Below are positions 30,405-37,927 of a stretch of DNA of 37,927 nt, piece by piece. The first letter of the stretch is position 1. Every line of letters starts with the position of its first letter. The DNA comes from Streptomyces sparsogenes (lineage in GTDB: Bacteria; Actinomycetota; Actinomycetes; Streptomycetales; Streptomycetaceae): contig NZ_MAXF01000196.1 of NCBI RefSeq assembly GCF_001704635.1, positions 1 through 37,927 of the forward strand. The letters are read 5' to 3'. The notes beneath the pieces are model-generated. The model saw only the letters and a list, made by a program, of their open reading frames with translations. It had not been told where the DNA came from and made no database searches. The position numbers were made by a program, and so were the translations under genes.

Positions 30405-31601
30405 ATGGACGAACTCCCGAGGTTACCGTTCGATAACCCGTCCGTGCTCGGCATCGCTCCCGAGATGCTCGCACTGCAGCGGGAGGGGCCGATCACCAGG
30501 GTGCAGACCGCCGGTGAGGATGCCTGGCTGGTCACCCGCTACGACGAGGTGAGAACGCTGCTCGCCGACCGTCGACTCGGGCTCAGCAATCCCCACCCGG
30601 AGCAGTCGGCCAAGAGCGCGGCCAGGCGTTTCATGGTCGCGCTGATGTTCGGGGACGACCACGACACCGAGGCCGCCAGGCATGCGCGGATGCGCACGCT
30701 GCTCGTGCCCCGGTTCTCCACGCGCCGGATGCGCCTCATGAAGACCCGGATCGAGCAGCATGTGGACGAGCTGCTCGACCAGATGGCCGCCGGCACTCCG
30801 CCGATCGACCTGCACCGCGCGCTGTCGTTTCCCTTGCCGACCATGGTGATCTGCGATCTGCTCGGCGTGCCGTTGGCCGACCGGGAGCGGTTCGGACAGT
30901 GGGCGAGAGGAACATTCGACCAGAGCGACAACCAGCACTCGGCCAACACCTTTCAGCAGGTTGTCGACTACATAACGGAACTGGTGGCGCGCAAGCGAAT
31001 CGAGCCCGGCGACGACCTCCTGTCCGAGCTGATCGCCCATAAAGACGGCGCACTGTCCGACGCGGAGATCGCCCACTTGGGCAACGCCGTGCTGTTGTTC
31101 GGCTACGAGACCACCATTGTGCGCATCGATCTGGGCACCCTGTTGCTGCTGCGCAATCCGGCCCAGCGCGCCCTGCTGGCCGAGAAACCCGAACTCGCGC
31201 CGGCCGCGGTCGAGGAGATCCTGCGCCTGGGCGTCGGCGGCAAGGGATCCAACGCGATAATCCCCCGTTACGCGCACAGCGACATCACCGTCGGCGAGAC
31301 GAAGATCCGGACCGGAGACGCGGTGATGCTGGCCATCGGCGCGGCCAACTACGACGGCCGGGCGTTCCCCGACGGCGACCTGTTCGACCTGGCCCGGCAC
31401 AAGCCCAAGTCCCACCTGGCGTTCGGACACGGCGTCCGGCACTGCATCGGCCGCACGCTGGCCAGGATCGAACTGACCGCGGTGTTCGAGCGGCTGTTCC
31501 GCAGGCTGCCCGACCTGCGGCTCGCGGTACCCGAGGAGTCGCTGCGCTGGCAGGAGCACCGGATCACCGGCGGGTTCGACGAAATCCCCGTCACCTTCTG
31601 A
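30405..31601 (+). CDS. penM: Cytochrome P450 of the pentalenolactone synthase type (CYP161C)
   Basis: 398 residues. P450 signatures: I-helix LLFGYETTIVR (about 230-240), ExxR Glu270-Arg273 (EEILR), and heme-binding FGHGVRHCIGR with Cys346. The three active-site residues described as special to PntM of S. arenae are all at the same positions: Met77 and Met81 (FMVALMFG) and Phe232 (LLFGYE). PntM/PenM converts pentalenolactone F to pentalenolactone by an oxidative methyl shift through a carbocation. The gene lies between gapR and a PhyH-type dioxygenase, as in the pen and pnt clusters. Electrons must come from a ferredoxin/reductase encoded elsewhere. No ribosome site precedes the ATG, consistent with a leaderless message. 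Confidence 0.9.
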   Translation: MDELPRLPFDNPSVLGIAPEMLALQREGPITRVQTAGEDAWLVTRYDEVRTLLADRRLGLSNPHPEQSAKSAARRFMVALMFGDDHDTEAARHARMRTLLVPRFSTRRMRLMKTRIEQHVDELLDQMAAGTPPIDLHRALSFPLPTMVICDLLGVPLADRERFGQWARGTFDQSDNQHSANTFQQVVDYITELVARKRIEPGDDLLSELIAHKDGALSDAEIAHLGNAVLLFGYETTIVRIDLGTLLLLRNPAQRALLAEKPELAPAAVEEILRLGVGGKGSNAIIPRYAHSDITVGETKIRTGDAVMLAIGAANYDGRAFPDGDLFDLARHKPKSHLAFGHGVRHCIGRTLARIELTAVFERLFRRLPDLRLAVPEESLRWQEHRITGGFDEIPVTF

Positions 31602-31650
31602 CCATCGCCGCTCCTTCCCCCACGCACAGACGTCAGGAGGACCAGGAACC

Positions 31651-32502
31651 ATGACGGACACGTTCAGCGACTACGTCGACTGCACGCCTCTTCTCGACGA
31701 CCGCGAGGCCCTCGACCGGTTCTACGACGAGCACGGCTACCTCTATCTGCGCGGCGCCCTGGACCGCGAACTCGTGCGGACCGCCGCCGAGCAGATGCTC
31801 GAAGGCCTGATCGCACTCGGCCACGCCGCCCCCGGCACCACGCTCGACACCCTCACCATCGAGTCCTTCGAGGCGGTCGACGAGGTGGCGATGCACGACT
31901 ACGTCAAGTACGACGACCTGTGGAACCACCCCTCGACCCACAAGGTCTGGGAGAAGGTCTTCGGCGGGCCCGTCTTCGTCTTCAAGTCGACGACGATCCG
32001 CTACTACCCCTCCGCCGCGGGTCGCCCGGAGCCGAGCTTCCTGACGCCGCTGCACCAGGACGGCTTCTACATCGGCCCGAACAAGGACTTCCGCACCGCC
32101 TGGGTGCCGCTGCTCCCGACGTCCCGCGGCATAGGCGGCGTGGCCCTCGCCGACGGCAGCCACAAGAAGGGCCCGCGCGAGCACGTCGTCACGGAGAACT
32201 TCCGCCGCTTCGGCCACCCCGTGCGCGGTATCCCGGCGGAGGAGTTCGGCGCGGACGAGCAACTGCTGTTCTCCCCCATGGAGCCGGGAGACGTGATCCT
32301 CTTCCACGCCTTCATGTGCCACAAGTCCATCCCGAACGTCTCGGTGGACCCGGCCGGCATGCGGATGTCGATGGACACCCGCGTCCAGCCCGCCTCCTCG
32401 CACCGTGGGTTCAACGCCCTGACCCCCTGGCCGGAGTCCGCGAAGGACCCCTCCAAGGGAATAATGTCGAAGATCACCGGCACCCCCACCACGACCGAGT
32501 GA
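31651..32502 (+). CDS. penH: Fe(II)/2-oxoglutarate dioxygenase, 1-deoxypentalenic acid 11-beta-hydroxylase
   Basis: 283 residues, PhyH (phytanoyl-CoA hydroxylase) family. Iron ligands are His135 and Asp137 (TPLHQDGFYIG) and His224 (FMCHKSIPNV); these correspond with a constant two-residue shift to His137, Asp139 and His226 of the structurally known PtlH from S. avermitilis. Arg238 or Arg244 in GMRMSMDTR should bind 2-oxoglutarate. PtlH/PenH hydroxylates C11 of 1-deoxypentalenic acid. The gene follows penM by 49 bases with AGGAGG in the gap, so they are probably co-transcribed, and it leads the penH-G-F-E-D series here. The assignment is by family, key residues and order. Confidence 0.92.
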   Translation: MTDTFSDYVDCTPLLDDREALDRFYDEHGYLYLRGALDRELVRTAAEQMLEGLIALGHAAPGTTLDTLTIESFEAVDEVAMHDYVKYDDLWNHPSTHKVWEKVFGGPVFVFKSTTIRYYPSAAGRPEPSFLTPLHQDGFYIGPNKDFRTAWVPLLPTSRGIGGVALADGSHKKGPREHVVTENFRRFGHPVRGIPAEEFGADEQLLFSPMEPGDVILFHAFMCHKSIPNVSVDPAGMRMSMDTRVQPASSHRGFNALTPWPESAKDPSKGIMSKITGTPTTTE

Positions 32503-32560
32503 CGGTGGTGCCTCCGCACCCGCACCGACCGTCCCCCCACAAACGCCAGGGTAGGAGCGC

Positions 32561-34015
32561 ATGACGAAACGCGAGGGCCTCCCCCCTCTGAAGGGGCCCA
32601 ACGCGACCCCGGAGCCCTCGGCCGGCACGGAACCGGCCGCCGCGGGGCTCAGTGGCATCGCCCTGGTGGTGGTGCTCACCGGATACGCCCTGTCCATCGT
32701 GGACGCCTCCATCGTCAATGTGGCACTGAACTCGATCAGTGACGACCTCCGGGGCGGCCCCGCCGCACTGGAGCTGGTGGTGTCCGGCTACGGCCTCACC
32801 TACGCCCTCGGCCTGGTGCTGGGCGGGCGGCTGGGCGACGCCTTCGGCAGACGGCGCCTGTACGCGTACGGGCTCGCGGCGTTCACCGTCACCTCGGCAC
32901 TGTGCGGACTCGCCCCGACCATCGAGTTCCTCGTCGCCGCCCGGCTGTTGCAGGGCGCCGGCGCCGCCATGCTCGTACCGCAGGTGCTGGCGACGATCCA
33001 GGCGGCCACCGCGGGCCAGGCGCGCGCCCGTGCGATCGGCATGTACGGCGCGACCGCGGCCCTCGGCATGGTCATCGGGCAGATCATGGGCGGGCTGCTG
33101 GTCTCGCTGGACATCGCCGGGATCGGCTGGCGGTCGGTCTTCGCGATCAATGTGCCGATCGGCGTGGCCGCGCTGCTGGCCGTCCGGCGCGTCCCCGCGA
33201 CCAGGGCCGACGCGAAGCCGGGCTTCGACCCGGTGGGCACCGCGCTGTTCGGCGTCACCATGGTCTGTGTCCTGGCCGTGGTGGTGGCGGGCCCCGACCT
33301 GGGCTGGCCGCTGTGGCTGTGGTCGCTGCTCGCGGTCGCCGCGGTGGGGGCGGTGGCGCTGGTGCGGGCCGAGCGCGGGCTGGAGGCGCGGGGCGGCTCA
33401 CCGCTGCTGTCCCCGTCGGTGCTGTCCCATCCGGGGATGCGCAGAGGGCTGGCGGCGCTGGTGCCGTTCTCGGCCGGTTTCGGCGCCTTCCTGTTCGTCT
33501 ACGCGCTGATCGCGCAGGGTCACTTCGGCTTCGGCGGGCTCGCCTCCGGCGGGGTGCTGACGCCGTTCGCCGCGGCGTTCTTCGCGGTGACGCTGTTCAC
33601 CCCGAGGATCGCGGCGGCCCTGGGCGCCCGGATCATCACCCTGGGCGCCCTCGTCCAGGGCGCGGGCCTGCTGCTGCTGGCGCTGGTGATCCGGCTGGGC
33701 TGGCCGCATCCCTCCCTGGTGCTGGTGCTCGTCGGGATCGGCTTCTTCGGCGCGGGCGCCGCGCTGATCGGCCCGACGCTGTTCCGGACGATCCTCGCCG
33801 ACGTACCCCCCGCGCAGGCCGGCATGGGCAGCGGTGTGCTGGTGACCAGCCAGCAGATGGCGACCGCGCTGGGCACGACCGTCGGCGGTACCTTCTACCT
33901 CTCCATGGAGAGCTGGCTGTCGACGGTGTCGGCGGCCGTGCTCGTTCTCGCCCTGCTGGCGTGTTTCTCGGTGACCGTTCTCGTGATCAGTCTGAAGCTC
34001 CCCGACCCCAGCTGA
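32561..34015 (+). CDS. penG: MFS exporter of the 14-helix DHA2 type
   Basis: 484 residues with about 14 hydrophobic segments, the EmrB/QacA layout. Helix 1 carries the DHA2 motif LSIVDASIVNVALNSI (about 44-59), and motif A after helix 2 reads GGRLGDAFGRRRLYAYG (88-104). These proton-driven pumps export antibiotics and other drugs. Position between the C11 hydroxylase and the SDR is that of penG/ptlG, so it likely exports pentalenolactone or an intermediate and adds to the resistance given by gapR. GGTAGGAG lies six bases before the ATG. Confidence 0.9.
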   Translation: MTKREGLPPLKGPNATPEPSAGTEPAAAGLSGIALVVVLTGYALSIVDASIVNVALNSISDDLRGGPAALELVVSGYGLTYALGLVLGGRLGDAFGRRRLYAYGLAAFTVTSALCGLAPTIEFLVAARLLQGAGAAMLVPQVLATIQAATAGQARARAIGMYGATAALGMVIGQIMGGLLVSLDIAGIGWRSVFAINVPIGVAALLAVRRVPATRADAKPGFDPVGTALFGVTMVCVLAVVVAGPDLGWPLWLWSLLAVAAVGAVALVRAERGLEARGGSPLLSPSVLSHPGMRRGLAALVPFSAGFGAFLFVYALIAQGHFGFGGLASGGVLTPFAAAFFAVTLFTPRIAAALGARIITLGALVQGAGLLLLALVIRLGWPHPSLVLVLVGIGFFGAGAALIGPTLFRTILADVPPAQAGMGSGVLVTSQQMATALGTTVGGTFYLSMESWLSTVSAAVLVLALLACFSVTVLVISLKLPDPS

Positions 34016-34114
34016 CACCCGCGCCCCCGTACGGCGCGACCTGATCCAGACCTTCTCGTCGGCGACGGCGCGCCGTCCTTCGGCGTACCCGCGCGCAGAA
34101 GCGGAGACAGCCAA

Positions 34115-34942
34115 GTGCAGTTACGGACAAGGACAGCCGTGGTGACCGGCGCGGCCGGCGGCATCGGCCTCGCCCTCAGCGCCCGCTTCGCACGGGCCGG
34201 CGCCGGCGTGGTCATGGCGGACATCGAAGGCGACGCGCTGCACCGCCGGGCCGCCGAACTCACCGCACAGGGCGCCGAGGTCACCGCGGTGACCGCCGAC
34301 CTGACCGACCCGGACGCCGTCGGACGGCTCGCGGACACGGCGTTCGAGCTGCTCGGCGACGTCGACGTGGTGTGCAACAACGCCGGGGTCCTCGGCCCCG
34401 TGGGACAGCCCCTGTGGGAGGTGCCGCTGGAGCGGATGCGGCAGGTCTTCGAGGTGAACCACTGGGCGCACGTTCTGGTGGCCCGCGCCTTCGTCCCCCG
34501 GCTGCTGGAGCGCGGCCGGCCCGCCCATCTGATCCACACCGCCTCCATGTCCGCCTTCGTCGTCGGCGCCGGCAGCGCCGCCTACGCCGCCTCCAAACAC
34601 GCCGACCTCGCGGTCGCCCGCAGTCTGCGCGCCGATCTGCGCGGCACCGGGGTGCGGGTGTCGGTGCTGTGCCCCGGCCGGGTCGACACGCCCATGGTCG
34701 CGGGGCTGACGGCCCCGCGCGGCGCGGGCGGCGACACCACGGTGAGCGCCGAGGACGTCGCCGGACTCGTATGGGAGGCCCTCGGCTCCGATCGCTTCTA
34801 TCTCTTCAGCAACGCGGACGCCCCGCTGCGGCTGCGCGATCAGTTCGACGACGTATGGCGTCATGTTTCCCTTCCGCCCCCGTCCCCCGAGGAGGAGTTG
34901 TGGCCCGCTCCGCAAGCGACGACCGTGGCGAGGAACCACTGA
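34115..34942 (+). CDS. penF: Short-chain dehydrogenase, 11-hydroxy to 11-oxo oxidation step
   Basis: 275 residues from GTG 34115 (GCGGAGA upstream). Classical SDR residues: cofactor loop TGAAGGIG (11-18), acidic ADIEGD after strand 2 (NAD preference, Asp36), NNAG (88-91), and the catalytic Ser144 or Ser146 with Tyr157 and Lys161 (GSAAYAASK). PtlF/PenF oxidises 1-deoxy-11-beta-hydroxypentalenic acid to the 11-ketone, substrate of the next enzyme. The last 43 bases overlap the start of penE, indicating coupled translation. Function is taken from position and family; the fold itself is certain. Confidence 0.9.
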   Translation: MQLRTRTAVVTGAAGGIGLALSARFARAGAGVVMADIEGDALHRRAAELTAQGAEVTAVTADLTDPDAVGRLADTAFELLGDVDVVCNNAGVLGPVGQPLWEVPLERMRQVFEVNHWAHVLVARAFVPRLLERGRPAHLIHTASMSAFVVGAGSAAYAASKHADLAVARSLRADLRGTGVRVSVLCPGRVDTPMVAGLTAPRGAGGDTTVSAEDVAGLVWEALGSDRFYLFSNADAPLRLRDQFDDVWRHVSLPPPSPEEELWPAPQATTVARNH

Positions 34943-36714
34943 CCATCGACCTGGAAGCGGTGAGGGAGAAGTACCGGCGGGAACGCGACAAGCGCGGCGT
35001 CGGTCGGACCTACCAGTTCGCGCGCGGTGACTTCAGCCGTTACGCGCGGGACCCCTACACCGAGCGGCGGGAGCGCGAGCCGCTCACCGACGAGGTGGAC
35101 GTCGCCGTCGTCGGCGCCGGCATCGGCGGCCTGCTGACCGGCGCCCATCTGCGCAAGGAGACCGGCCTGGAGCGCATCCGGCTGATCGACGAGGCCGGCG
35201 ACGTCGGCGGCACCTGGTACTGGAACCGCTTCCCCGGCGTCCGGTGCGACGTCGAGAGCTACATCTACATGCCGCTGCTCGAAGAGACCGGAACGATACC
35301 CACCGAGAAGTACGCCACCGGGCCGGAGATCTTCGCCCACCTCCAGCGGATCGCCCACACGTACGACCTCTACCGCGACGCCCTCTTCCAGACCGCCGTC
35401 ACCGAGCTGCGCTGGGACGAGGCCGCCGGGACGTGGCTGGTGAGCACCGACCGCGGGGATCTGATCCGGGCCCGGTACGTGGCCATGTCGATCGGTCTGA
35501 TGCACCGCCCCAAACTCCCCCGGCTGCCCGGCCTGGAGACGTTCGCCGGACACTCCTTCCACTCCAGCCGCTGGGACTTCGACTACACCGGCGGCGACAG
35601 CACCGGCGGGCTGACCAAGCTGAGGGACAAGAGGGTCGGCGTCATCGGCACCGGCTCGACCACCGTCCAGCTCGCCCCGCACCTCGCCGAGTGGGCCGAG
35701 CACCTCGTCGTCTTCCAGCGCACCCCGCCCACGGTCGACGTCCGCGGCAACCGGCCCACCCCGCCCGACTGGGCGGCCAGTCTCGAACCGGGCTGGCAGC
35801 AGCGCCGGATGGAGAACTTCCACGCGCTGACCTCCGGAATCCCGCAGGACGAGGACCTGGTCCAGGACCGCTGGACCCAGACCACGGCCAAGCTGGCCGC
35901 CGCGATCCTGCCCACCGGCGACACCGGGGGCGACCCGAAGGAGCGGGCGCTGGCGGCCGAGCGGGCGGACTTCCTCAAGATGGAGAAATTGCGCGCCCGT
36001 ATCGACAGCGTCGTCACCGACCCCGCGACCGCCGCCGCCCTCAAGCCGTACTACCGCGTGTACTGCAAGCGGCCCTGCTTCCACGACAGCTACCTCCAGA
36101 CCTTCAACCGGCCCAATGTGACCCTGGTCGACACCCAGGGGCGGGGCGTGGAGCGGCTCACCCCGGCCGGGGTGGTCGCGAACGGCCGGGAGTACCCGGT
36201 CGACTGCCTGATCTTCGCCACCGGCTACGAGCACGAGTTCTCCGTCCCGTACACCGACCGCGCCGGCTACGACATCGTCGGCCGCGACGGCGTGAAGCTG
36301 TCGGAGAAGTGGGCGGACGGGGCGCACACCCTGCACGGACTCCAGGTGAACGGCTTCCCCAACTGCTTCATCCTGTCCAAGATCCAGGCCGGTCGGCACG
36401 TCAACATCCCCTACATGCTGGGTGAGCAGACCCGGCACCTCGCGCACATCGTCAAGTGTGTCGAGGAGCGCGGCCACCGGGTCGTGGAGGCCTCCGAGGC
36501 CGGCGAGAAGGAATGGGTCGAGGAGATCCTCCGGCTCGCCGCCAACGACCTCGACTTCCTGGAGAACTGCACACCCGGCCTCTACAACAACGAGGGCGAC
36601 CCGAGCGGGCTGCCCCTGCGCAACTCCAGCTACGGCGGCGGCTCGGTGGAGTTCGTGAACATCCTCAGGAGGTGGCGCGAGGCGGGCGACCTCGCCGGGC
36701 TCGAACTGCGCTGA
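34900..36714 (+). CDS. penE: FAD-dependent Baeyer-Villiger monooxygenase
   Basis: 604 residues from GTG 34900, set by GGAGG four bases upstream; this makes it overlap penF by 43 bases. Two dinucleotide-binding motifs are present, VAVVGAGIGGLLTG (69-82) for FAD and VGVIGTGSTTVQLA for NADPH. Between them are the type I BVMO signature GGTWYWNRFPG (103-113) and the fingerprint-like FAGHSFHSSRWDF. PenE/PntE oxygenates 1-deoxy-11-oxopentalenic acid to pentalenolactone D, whereas PtlE of S. avermitilis makes the neo isomer. The presence of penM in this locus argues for the PenE/PntE outcome, but regiochemistry cannot be read directly from the sequence. Confidence 0.9.
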   Translation: MARSASDDRGEEPLTIDLEAVREKYRRERDKRGVGRTYQFARGDFSRYARDPYTERREREPLTDEVDVAVVGAGIGGLLTGAHLRKETGLERIRLIDEAGDVGGTWYWNRFPGVRCDVESYIYMPLLEETGTIPTEKYATGPEIFAHLQRIAHTYDLYRDALFQTAVTELRWDEAAGTWLVSTDRGDLIRARYVAMSIGLMHRPKLPRLPGLETFAGHSFHSSRWDFDYTGGDSTGGLTKLRDKRVGVIGTGSTTVQLAPHLAEWAEHLVVFQRTPPTVDVRGNRPTPPDWAASLEPGWQQRRMENFHALTSGIPQDEDLVQDRWTQTTAKLAAAILPTGDTGGDPKERALAAERADFLKMEKLRARIDSVVTDPATAAALKPYYRVYCKRPCFHDSYLQTFNRPNVTLVDTQGRGVERLTPAGVVANGREYPVDCLIFATGYEHEFSVPYTDRAGYDIVGRDGVKLSEKWADGAHTLHGLQVNGFPNCFILSKIQAGRHVNIPYMLGEQTRHLAHIVKCVEERGHRVVEASEAGEKEWVEEILRLAANDLDFLENCTPGLYNNEGDPSGLPLRNSSYGGGSVEFVNILRRWREAGDLAGLELR

Positions 36715-36748
36715 CCACCCCACCCCTTCGCGAAAGGCGGCAACGCCC

Positions 36749-37648
36749 ATGGACGTAACGCCGATCCCCGGCGCCGCTCTCGGCGCCGTCGTGCACGGCG
36801 CCCAAGTCACCGGCGCCATGGACCAGGCCCAGCTGGAGGAGATCTGGGCGGCCCTCGACGCACATCTCGTACTCGTCTTCCGCGGCCACGAGACCCCCTC
36901 CTACCAGGAGTTCCTGGCCTTCGGCCGCCGCTTCGGGCACATCCCGAAGACCGGCCTGACCAGCGGCGCCCACCCCGACCACAACGAGATCCTGATCGTC
37001 TCCAACCTGGTGGAGGACGGCCGCAAGATCGGCGTCGGCGACGCCGAGTGGATGGGCTGGCACACCGACTACTCCTTCCGCCCCCGCGTCTCCCAGGTCG
37101 GCTTCCTGGAGGCCATCGAAGTTCCGTACTCCGGCGGCGGGGAGACCCTCTTCACCGACATGTACGCCCTGTACGAGTCGCTGTCGCCCGAAGAGCGCCG
37201 GCGTCTGCACTCCTACCGGGTCCGCCACGCCCTGCGCACCGGGTACGAGGAGACCATCGAGGAGGAGCTCCAGGGCGAGGTGTCCCTGGGCGAGACCACC
37301 GAACGGATCCAGCCCGAGGACGGCACCTCCACCGTCCACCCGCTGATCGCCCGCAATCCGCGCACCGGCCGGCAGTCGGTCTACGTCAGCACCCTGAACA
37401 CCAAGCGGATCGTGGACCTCGCCCCCGACGACAGCCGCAAGCTGCTCGACGAACTGCTGTCGCACGCGGGCAAGCCGCAGTACACCTACGCCCACACCTG
37501 GCAGCCCGGGGACATCGTCGTGTGGGACCAGCTCGGCACCATCCACGCCAAGCAGGCCTTCGACCCGGCCGAACGGCGCATCATGCGCCAGGTCGTCAGC
37601 ATCTTCGACGACCCGACCGCCCCCTGGCGCGCGGAGGTCGCCGCATGA
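36749..37648 (+). CDS. penD: TauD/TfdA-type Fe(II)/2-oxoglutarate dioxygenase, pentalenolactone D oxidation
   Basis: 299 residues. Iron ligands are His105 and Asp107 (GWHTDYSF) and His266 (LGTIHAKQAF); the 2-oxoglutarate arginine is Arg277 or Arg280 in AERRIMRQV, with Thr134-type residues in GGETLFTDMYA typical of the family. PenD/PntD carries out two steps on one scaffold, desaturation of pentalenolactone D to E and epoxidation of E to F. GAAAGG lies ahead of the ATG, 34 bases after penE. The stop is part of ATGA at 37645-37648, which also opens a repetitive reading frame that continues to the window end. Confidence 0.9.
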   Translation: MDVTPIPGAALGAVVHGAQVTGAMDQAQLEEIWAALDAHLVLVFRGHETPSYQEFLAFGRRFGHIPKTGLTSGAHPDHNEILIVSNLVEDGRKIGVGDAEWMGWHTDYSFRPRVSQVGFLEAIEVPYSGGGETLFTDMYALYESLSPEERRRLHSYRVRHALRTGYEETIEEELQGEVSLGETTERIQPEDGTSTVHPLIARNPRTGRQSVYVSTLNTKRIVDLAPDDSRKLLDELLSHAGKPQYTYAHTWQPGDIVVWDQLGTIHAKQAFDPAERRIMRQVVSIFDDPTAPWRAEVAA

Positions 37649-37927
37649 GCGTGTCTTGGCGCGCTGCGCGGGCTGGACTGAGGAGCCGCGCAGCGACGGA
37701 GGAGCGAGCAGTGACGAGGGAAGCCCGCGCGTTGGAGCGCGCCAAGACTGAGCGGGAGGAGGCGCGCGTGTCTTGGCGCGCTGCGCGGGCTGGACTGAGG
37801 AGCCGCGCAGCGACGGAGGAGCGAGCAGTGACGAGGGAAGCCCGCGCGTTGGAGCGCGCCAAGACTGAGCGGGAGGAGGGGCGCGTGTCTTGGCGCGCTG
37901 CGCGGGCTGGACTGAGGAGAGGAGCCG
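37645..37927 (+). other. Open repetitive frame overlapping penD by ATGA, runs off the window
   Basis: From ATG 37645 a frame stays open to the window end and reads MSVSWRAARAGLRSRA, ATEERAVTREARALERAK, TEREEAR, then the same 39-residue unit again and a third partial one. Composition is Arg/Glu/Ala-rich and would be helical. Because the unit is 117 bases (39 codons), any frame that is open once stays open, and the minus strand is open too. It is therefore more likely a by-product of a DNA repeat than a gene, although the ATGA overlap would allow translation. Confidence 0.3.
37651..37927. repeat. Tandem 117-bp repeat array with internal inverted repeats
   Basis: Units at 37651-37767, 37768-37884 and 37885 to the window end (partial). 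Units 1 and 2 are almost identical. Inside each unit GTCTTGGCGCGCT followed by GCGCGGGCT (37653-37674) is complementary to AGCCCGCGC (37722-37730), five bases, and AGCGCGCCAAGAC (37736-37748). Each unit can therefore fold into a long hairpin of about 22 bp with a 47-base loop. The third copy diverges after GGACTGAGGAG, where GAGGAG repeats appear. It begins three bases after the penD stop. Confidence 0.9.

Noticed and set aside
34861..36819. 652-residue minus-strand frame opposite penE
   Set aside because: Antisense shadow of a clear Baeyer-Villiger monooxygenase; Val/Gly/Asp-rich with no motifs.

Overview
The window is high-GC actinobacterial DNA that looks like a Streptomyces chromosome. 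It has strong third-position GC bias, GTG/TTG starts, overlapping ATGA/GTGA stop-start junctions, Tat and lipoprotein exports, and gene families typical of the genus. No rRNA, tRNA, CRISPR array, insertion sequence or phage gene was seen.

Layout. (1) 1-919: the 3' end of a sensor kinase and its overlapping LuxR/NarL response regulator. (2) 943-3268: a LacI-family repressor divergent from a secreted GH6 endoglucanase; the gap between them carries three CebR-like 14-mer operators. (3) 3330-9868: mixed housekeeping and accessory genes (SAM methyltransferase, metal-dependent amidohydrolase, TRIC-type membrane protein, sirtuin, an unknown protein, AraC-VOC pair), with at least two gene remnants. 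(4) 10138-13698: an arabinan-type pair, GH43 followed by a GH127/DUF1680 gene that is broken by a one-base deletion. (5) 13773-22867: a maltose/maltodextrin locus. malE-malF-malG-aglA and a second MalR-like lacI gene form one tightly packed minus-strand operon; malR is divergent, and a secreted GH13 alpha-amylase with CBM20 is convergent to malR. (6) 23118-26154: a three-gene copper operon (small Met/His/Gly-rich membrane protein, CopA ATPase, divergent PCu(A)C protein) with overlapping stops and starts. (7) 26332-28305: an unknown gene, a WYL regulator and a RidA remnant. (8) 28406-37648: a biosynthetic region whose gene order is MarR regulator, GAPDH, P450, PhyH-type dioxygenase, MFS exporter, SDR, Baeyer-Villiger monooxygenase, TauD-type dioxygenase. 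This matches the left part of the pentalenolactone clusters (penR-gapR-penM-penH-penG-penF-penE-penD). (9) 37651-37927: a 117-bp tandem repeat that runs off the window.

How the parts work together. In the maltose locus the amylase would cut starch outside the cell, MalEFG would import maltodextrins, and AglA would hydrolyse them in the cytoplasm; two MalR-type repressors could read the sugar signal. In the pentalenolactone region, PenH and PenF oxidise C11 of 1-deoxypentalenic acid, PenE inserts the lactone oxygen, PenD desaturates and epoxidises, and PenM performs the last oxidative rearrangement. PenG would export the product, GapR would provide an insensitive target enzyme, and PenR would control expression. 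The sesquiterpene cyclase, prenyl synthase and CYP183-type P450 needed for the early steps are not in the window; they would be expected just past its right end, beyond the repeat array.

The most useful points for a second look are the pentalenolactone assignment with its diagnostic P450 residues, the 117-bp repeat array directly after penD, the GH127 frameshift, the paired MalR paralogues, the copper operon with its unusual small protein, and several well-formed palindromes in promoter regions. All family and homology statements rest on reading motifs by eye; no database search was run.
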